A stretch of 64,000 bases of DNA from Gracilaria domingensis (lineage: Eukaryota; Rhodophyta; Florideophyceae; Gracilariales; Gracilariaceae). Shown here piece after piece: positions 57,844-64,000 of this stretch. A program made the translations under genes and the position numbers. The stretch is taken from positions 1-64,000 of the forward strand of contig VCMS01000177.1 of the NCBI GenBank assembly GCA_022539475.1. Direction: 5' to 3'. The notes under the pieces were generated by a model. It was not told the origin of the DNA. It did not search any database and saw only the letters and a list, made by a program, of their open reading frames with translations. Every line of letters starts with the position of its first letter. Position 1 is the stretch's first letter.

Positions 57844-58873
57844 TTACTCTTGCCTGTACAATTCCCGTACCTCAGCAACATACAACCTCTCGACACCATC
57901 CCCACCACAGGCCTCAATAGCCTCCGCTGACAACTCGAGAACCTGTTTTTCTTCATTATCCAATACTTCTCGCTCACCGGCATCTACAAGCACACAGTGA
58001 TCCACTTGGTTGCCGGCCCTCAAACGGACCAAAAAGACACCCTTCTTTTGTGTTCCGAGCCATTGGAATTTGTCGCTCCTGAATTCTGGGTCTCTTACTT
58101 TTTTCAAGTTCAGCCTCGGCGACACTCTATGGAGTGAGCACTGGGTGCTACCAATGGATTTAAACTTCAACCGTTCCGCTTGAACCATCGCCTTCCACCC
58201 TTCTGCAATTTCGAGATTCGCAACTCTGGCCACTGCAATTGCCGCCGAGAACTGCAAGCATCCTCCTTTTGCTTTCTGGAATTACCATAATCGCACTCTG
58301 CTTGTGGAACGTACGCGTTGTCTTACTCTCATCTCGTACGCCTGGACCAACTTTTGCAACCGAAAACCCCAATGTGCACCATCGTTTGAGAGAGTTTCGA
58401 ATAACCACACTCGCTCTTCTTCGATTTCCTTTGTGTATTCTAGGGACGGGTGCAGGTGGGACGGATAACCGTTTTGCAGTTTCCGTTTCGGCATTCACCT
58501 CAAATGACACATATCTCCAACCTGAAGTCTGCAAGGACTCAACATCAATTCGGAATCTAGATTCAATTCCATTTTGGTTGCTACACATGGCCCCGAACTG
58601 AAGTTCACGGCACCCTCTTTCCAATCGCTCCGGGTAGTATGCCATTATTTTCTCTATTGCACATCTTCTCTTCTCACTATTTACCCCCCTTTGCACTGGC
58701 CTCGTTTTTTGTGTCTTCGTTTTGGTCCCCTTTCTACTGCTGTCTTTCATGATCAGCGTGGCAGTATCACGCAGCGCGGTATTACTCTTATCACCGGCTT
58801 TCTTCTGCTCGCTCAATGGCTGCGCTGTCTTGGAACTTTTTAACCCCATGCTGCTGTTAAAGTTATGGAACAT
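57844..58873 (-). CDS. Antisense accessory protein of C2, relative of the C1 antisense protein
   Basis: Minus-strand coding from 58,873 to 57,844, with about one break. The C-terminal 130 residues align with the C1 protein: GVFLVRLRAGNQVDH against GVYLVRLRKRNVDH, EREVLDNEE against CEVLDAVE, and a shared ELREL near the end. The His to Asp spacing is identical, and a Cys before the helix CLQFSAAIAVARVAN matches CMHASLMNAAERVAG. The N-terminal part is basic and has no clear counterpart. A TATA-like TATATATATA at 58,968-58,977 lies about 95 bp upstream of the start on this strand, so it may have its own promoter. Confidence 0.68.
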
Positions 58874-59117
58874 GGCGTCACTTCTTTCTCAAGTATAGCC
58901 AGTACCACTACCGAACACAGCACTTATGACGCCGATGGCAACCATCTTTCGGTTCCTTTGATTGCTCTATATATATATGCGATCTTTAAGCACCCGCTCC
59001 TGTTGCGATGAGGTTGAAACCACTACGAAGGAACGTCAGCCTTTTCCATGGCACCGGCTTGTTTATTTGCCTAACTTATTTCTCATAGAACAACGACAGT
59101 ACCGTCGTAGGAGAGAG

Positions 59118-59274
59118 TGTCAATTTGGACTGAAGAACATGCGACAGTCCGTCATTCTGTGCTACGATCTCGCTGAAGAAACTGATTTACAAAGTAGCTT
59201 CGGTGAGCTCGCCTGCACCTCAAGGCGCAGGCGACCTCCTGCCGTCGTTCTTAAGCCATTAGCCCCTCGCAGCA
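59118..59274 (+). repeat. 3' LTR of C2, with polypurine tract
   Basis: A 157-bp LTR preceded by the purine-rich TAGGAGAGAG at 59,108-59,117. It ends at the gypsy gag fragment. Confidence 0.82.
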
Positions 59275-60050
59275 TGCTGGCGCCGTCCTTTCACGCGTGA
59301 TCTCATCACTGCCTGAGTAGACTGCGTCGCTTTCGACCGTGTCGAACGTGACCTATGACGGTTGTCATCACTATCAGATGAATCTGACGAACTGTCTTCA
59401 GTCATGCCGCTCGAGTCAGAGCGCAATGAATCCGAATCATAGTGAACTCGTTTTGAGTGTCGACGTTTCTGCTTCATCGAACGATGGTCTTCATCCGCAG
59501 ATGGATTTCCTTGAGGAACCTGTGCGTCCACAGCTTCATCCATACGGATTGTATCCTCCAGCGTTTCCAAGCGCGAACGAATTCGACCGATATCGGTGCG
59601 CATTTCCTCGACGAATGCCCGGTACTCCGTGACGAAGACGTCTGGGGTACCCAGATTTTCCATAATGGAATTCACGTCCCTTCTCAGAAGACGTAAGTCT
59701 CCTGAGACATCCCCACCTGGGCATTATCAACCTGCGTCCTCAACGAGGTAACATCCTGTAGGAGTTCCACGTGAGCAGCGTGATTAATATCCAAGCGGGA
59801 TTCCAACCTAGCCAACTCGGCTACGGTAGCAGCGTTAGGGTTAACCATGGATGGTGTCTCAACGACGGGTTGAGCAGAACCCACATTTTCCTTAGGTGCT
59901 TCCGTAACTGAACGCGTTCTCCGGGGGCGGGGTACGACCTCAAGAGGTTGCGCCTCATCGGGGATAGACCGGGACGTCGGTGCTACGGGTGGAACCGCAG
60001 CTGACGACCGCGCTGAACCAGATCGAGAACCTCGAGGCGGTTGCGGCATA
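59275..60050 (-). pseudogene. Ty3/gypsy gag fragment, minus strand
   Basis: Minus-strand coding from a start near 60,050. It has a Pro/Arg/Ser-rich head, a helical segment with heptad spacing (ELARLESRLDINHAAHVELL), a second helix (IGRIRSRLETLEDTIRMDEA) and a Ser/Asp-rich end. This is like gag N-termini of plant and algal gypsy elements. It is cut off by the C2 LTR and is broken. Confidence 0.55.
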
Positions 60051-61896
60051 CTGAAAACCAGTAAGCAATCTGATCCAGATGATCCAGTTAAACTCGTACA
60101 CGAGTCTCCAAAGAACAAGAAAACTCAATAAAACTTCTCGGTAAACCACCACGTCAGCGGTTCACGTTCAAAAGTTGTCAACCTCCAAAACTCTAAAGAG
60201 TCCTCTGATCGTTGTCAGAAAACGGTGACCCGTCAACAATCAAGTCAATTCCACGACAGTGACCTAAAACGATTCTAAGTCGGGAGACCACTTTGTGGGG
60301 CAAACTCGGAAGAGTGAAACCCACCAGACTGTCCGAAGGTCCGCTCTCGTGAGAGATGGCAGACCAGTGACAGAGCCCTCTGTACCACCGTAACTCGGTT
60401 GTAAGGCCGAAGTGGCAACTGGCTATACCTACAGAGGTGCTAGGCCACGTGGTGAGGAAACGATGAGAAACTCCAGAGACGGGGTGGTATCGGCAACGAT
60501 GAAGCACGACCAACGACAGGTGTAGTCCCGAGAGGGAAAGCAACAGAAAACAACAACCAAACAACACCCACACGCGACGGGTAGGGCCTCCTCGGCACTG
60601 TGCCCGGAGCGGGGCGAGATCCTCCAACGGTAATGCACGGGTTTCCGTAAACACGGCAAAACTCTATACAGAGTCGGATCACTTCGTAATCTAGTCCTAT
60701 ACCTCCTCGGTACGACCCTCAGGTCCCGACATCAACGACAGATGTTCCTCAAAGGTACCGAGAGGGTAGGACCACCGTAACCAGACGTGGCTATACTCGC
60801 GAGAGTGATAATCCACGTAGGCGGTTGGCGCCAGAGCCTCACTCGTGTAGAGTCCACTCAGGAGAGCGCTACTCGACAAAGAGTTCACTTAGAAGTGCTC
60901 GGGTTGACTTTACAAAGGTGCTCGCGACGACGAGGTCGAGCTCACCTAAGTAGGTCTAAACTAACTATGTACACGTGGTGCACACCCGCAGGGGTCCGTA
61001 CACGTGGCTAGCCCAGTGCCAGGCACCTCAGGTGCACTACCTATTGTCCCGTAATATGCACACACACGGTGGTGTAGTACACGCGTCCACCTAGCGGTAT
61101 TGGCCAGCAATGGCAACCCTGATTACAGGTAACTGTGGGAAAGCCATTCCAAAAGTAACCGCCAAAATTGGGTCCAACTCATAATTCTTCGAGTGCATCC
61201 TCGTATCACTCCCCTGAGTATATGAGGCGCATCATCCTGATAACCACGCAAATTGCGTTGCTCTACAAGTACGAAGACTTCCAGAAACTGGAATTAAAGG
61301 CGACGCCGAACTAACCAAAGCGGTTTCGCAAGCTCCCTCCCCCTCCTTAGGCGGAGCCACCACAAATGGTAATTCCAAACCAGATGGATAGGTTAACTTC
61401 ACGAAGTGACGAGATAAACTCCGTTCGCTGATTCAAGACCTTCAAAGAATAACACACAATACCAAGACCATTCCAAATTGGTTATAAACCTCACGCAGGT
61501 AAATCCAGATAACCGACCATTCTCGGGGATATCCAAGAATGGACATTCACATCATGTGACATGTGTAGCAACAAACTAAACCAGAAAAACTGGGAACCAC
61601 TCGGGTAGAGTACGAAAACTATTCCCAAGTAGGGTTCCAAAACGAACTCAACAGAGGTAGCATAAAATAATATTCCATGGTTTGGAGACTTCTCAAATGA
61701 GACGAAACAGTCTCCCACGATCGGAAAAAACCGCACTTACGGGGAAACCTACCCCGGTAGTCGGGTGAAAAAACCATCATGGTAACCGCGACAAAAGATA
61801 TTCACAGAACTCAAGTAGAGTGTAACACGAAAAAGCACAAACATGTGAGCAGAATCACTTCTCCCTCAACTGGGCACAGTAATTACGAAACAGTTC
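60051..61896 (-). repeat. Probable LTR and untranslated region of a minus-strand gypsy element
   Basis: No gene is supported. By position it lies upstream of the gag fragment at 59,275-60,050 and downstream of the pol fragment at 61,897-63,660, so it should hold an LTR. GTACACGTGG is repeated near 60,969 and 60,999. CCANNTGG cores occur at 60,445 and 61,380, with several one-mismatch forms. LTR ends cannot be set without a second copy. Confidence 0.4.
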
Positions 61897-63980
61897 TCAA
61901 ACCATATGGTTGTTCAAAGAAATAGTGTCCTTCCAGGAATCAGATGAAGCAGAACCCTGCGCAGGGTGACAATCCTCATTAACGCTGGAAACTGAATTGA
62001 GCGTAACGCTTTCGCCTCCCATGCGGGCTTCACTACTCACCTCGGCTGGCAAGGGTTTAAACTTGACCATCCCTGGTGACGCATCTCTTCCTTCATGAGG
62101 CTCAACAGTAGTGGCAACCACATTTCCATTGGACACAACCGCTTCTACGGTACCATCACATCCTTCTGGATTACACACCGAATCAATCGGGTTCAGATAC
62201 GATAGAACCGAAAATGTCTCCCGAGTCTCCGGTACCAAAGAATCTTCCACCAAAACCTGGTTATCAACGACAACATCAACGAACCCAGCTTCAGGGTACA
62301 CACCGTTTTTCATCGGCTTCATGCCATAGATTCCAACGGCATTCAGACCAACATGGCGGTAGTCTAGACAGAACTGGAGAGACCTATCCTTCTCAGGAAC
62401 CAACAAAACTGGTGCCACCGAAGGTTCGGTAGGAGTCGAATCAAAAAGAGACCGTACGAACGGGACGAAAGTGAAGCGCTTCCTTCCTTTCAGGGCATCA
62501 ACCACAGTAGACCACATGGTGGTAAGCACCTCAAGTAGGGAACCAGATTTCACAACATCAGAACTTTCAAACCCACGGCGGGTATCCAACTTCAAATCCT
62601 GTTTAGGGACCGACTTCTCCATACGTGGAACAACTGAGTCATGCCGCGACGGTTTCAAATCCCAAAGGGCGTTCAACTTCTCAGCTTCGAGCTTATCAGA
62701 CAAGCCGACAACATCTGAAACACCCAAATCAGTGGCAAACATACTCAAAGGGTGCGCAGTAGTTTGACCAACCACTTGCTGGTGCTGTAGCGTCTGCGCG
62801 GAACGCGAGAAGTTAGCAACAAGAACCTGAAAAGGTTTCCCACCTTCACAAAGGGTAATGCCTCGAGCAACAGCGAGATCATACTTCTCCAAAAGAGACG
62901 GTAAGTGGTGCACAATTGCAAGTCCATTTCTCTCAGTTGAGACAGTAACCCAAGTTTGGGACATCGGAGGTATCCGGACAAACTCGGAAACGCGTACCTT
63001 CGAGGACTCAAGACCTTGAGATTCATACTGCTGAGCTGGTGGCAGAGGAGCCGCGTTACGTGCGGAGCGCTTCTTTGCCCGTTCCCACGGTTTTCCAGCA
63101 AATGGAACAGACGAGCCATCTACCAGCTCCACCCTCGAAAGTCTGGGTTTTATAGACTCCACATGGAGGTCGCAAAAATCACAACCGAGCACAATCGGGG
63201 CTGCAAGCGTTTTGCACACAACAAAGTTAACCGAAACAGCGGTTATTCCTAAACGAACCATAATTGGTATCATGCCCATCGTAACAATTGGGCGATCATT
63301 TGCATCAGCGATTTCCATCAGGGGACCGTAACGGATAAGTGCATGACACTCCTGCGAAAGGAACGATTCCAGTATACAGTTGGGACCGGCTCCGGTATCC
63401 AATAGAGCGACATGATGAACCATGAGATGGTCAGAGAAGCCGAAGTCGGCGTGAACCTTGTAACTTCTCTTCGAGAGCATCATCACACGTTCCGGACGCT
63501 TCGGATTGACCTTCCGCTTCCACGGCCGAACGAGTTCACCCATCTCAGGGTGCGAATCCGCAAAGGATAAAGATATCTTCCTCGAAAGGATCTTCATCAG
63601 GGAGCGAGGCGGTAAAGCCTCAGGTGGCGATGACCCCTGTTCACAGGTCACCTCTCCCAAATGGGAGGCTCCCGAAATCAGTTTTTCGGAACTGTCGTCA
63701 CCGAATGACTCGGTTTAGACCCGTCCTGGGGAACTGAAAAATCCCCGGTCTTGGAAATGAATTCCTCCACCACGTCTTGGTTCTGAACCGTAACGGTGCT
63801 TCCACTATTTCCAAAATCGTTTCGGTTCATCACCGCGACCTCATAGGATGCTCTCGACACACGAGCAATGCCCTCAGGTGGGAGTGATTCATAATTCCCA
63901 ATAATGGGCGACCAATCCCAAAGTGGGAACGTGCACTGCCGTGCCGGATGCCCAAACTGGTAACATCGATAACAAAGCAC
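61897..63980 (-). mobile_element. Ty3/gypsy fragment G4: gag zinc knuckle, protease and start of reverse transcriptase
   Basis: At 63,980-63,678 the minus strand encodes a CCHC knuckle (CYRCYQFGHPARQC). At 63,660-61,897 it encodes an aspartic protease with LLDTGAGPNC and a conserved VLGCDFC. A Lys-Pro-Phe-Gln-Val domain also found in G1 comes next, and then the opening of reverse transcriptase (APVLLVPEKDRSLQFCLDYRH). After that the sequence no longer resembles reverse transcriptase, so pol is internally shortened. ACCATATGGT at 61,901, ACCACATGGT at 62,511 and a CCAAATGG at 63,657 match the G1 motif. Confidence 0.72.
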
Positions 63981-64000
63981 CGTGGCCGGTTCGCCAACAT

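Larger units (their letters stand above)
52423..59274 (+). mobile_element. Ty1/copia element C2 with antisense gene
   Basis: Two 157-bp LTRs (TGTCAATT ... CGCAGCA) bound gag, protease, integrase, reverse transcriptase, RNase H and, on the opposite strand, a relative of the C1 antisense gene. Copia order is clear. The coding region looks almost whole, with about two or three breaks. The gag and pol frames overlap, which fits programmed frameshifting in this family. The flanks (GAACC and TGCTG) do not match, so no target duplication is visible and one flank has probably been rearranged. Confidence 0.88.

Overview
The window is repeat-dense nuclear DNA from a eukaryote, most likely a multicellular red alga, though this is inference and another alga is possible. 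Host genes are few, compact and largely intronless. One encodes a Ser/Thr kinase with a cyanobacterial-style C-terminal tail and a transit-peptide-like N-terminus, which points to a photosynthetic host. An NB-ARC/WD40 gene and ZZ-finger and RING-H2 genes complete the recognisable host set. Everything else is mobile DNA: at least six LTR-element copies or fragments (Ty3/gypsy and Ty1/copia), one Tnp2-type (CACTA-like) DNA transposon, and a tRNA-derived SINE family.

Layout. 1-11,813: a Ty3/gypsy chromovirus (G1, + strand) with two LTRs and a 5-bp target duplication, nested in the integrase region of a second gypsy element (G2, - strand, 1-42 and 11,814-15,674). 16,431-17,930: ZZ zinc-finger gene. 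18,908-22,923 (-): NB-ARC/WD40 gene with a stop and frameshifts in its second half. 23,131-31,200: a SINE interrupted by a Ty1/copia element (C1, LTRs 23,373-23,652 and 30,821-31,100). 32,419-33,000: decayed ankyrin-repeat gene. 33,685-36,790: scrambled copia fragment (C3) with a 325-bp inverted repeat. 37,613-44,133: a region holding a Tnp2 transposase and a divergent 481-codon gene. 46,576-47,607: RING-H2 gene. 49,838-51,644 (-): the kinase. 52,320-59,274: SINE tail followed by copia element C2 (LTRs 52,423-52,579 and 59,118-59,274). 59,275-63,980 (-): fragments of one or two further gypsy elements.

Two things stand out. First, three LTR elements from two superfamilies (G1, C1, C2) each carry an extra gene on the opposite strand between pol and the 3' LTR. 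The C1 and C2 versions are homologous and share a Cys ... His ... Asp pattern resembling a papain-fold (C39/OTU/Josephin-like) cysteine peptidase. Second, G1 is saturated with the palindrome ACCANNTGGT: 22 exact copies counted by eye where about 0.2 are expected by chance. They lie in LTRs, coding and antisense regions alike, which suggests a dedicated DNA-binding target set carried by the element. A weaker version of the motif occurs in the related fragments at 60-64 kb.
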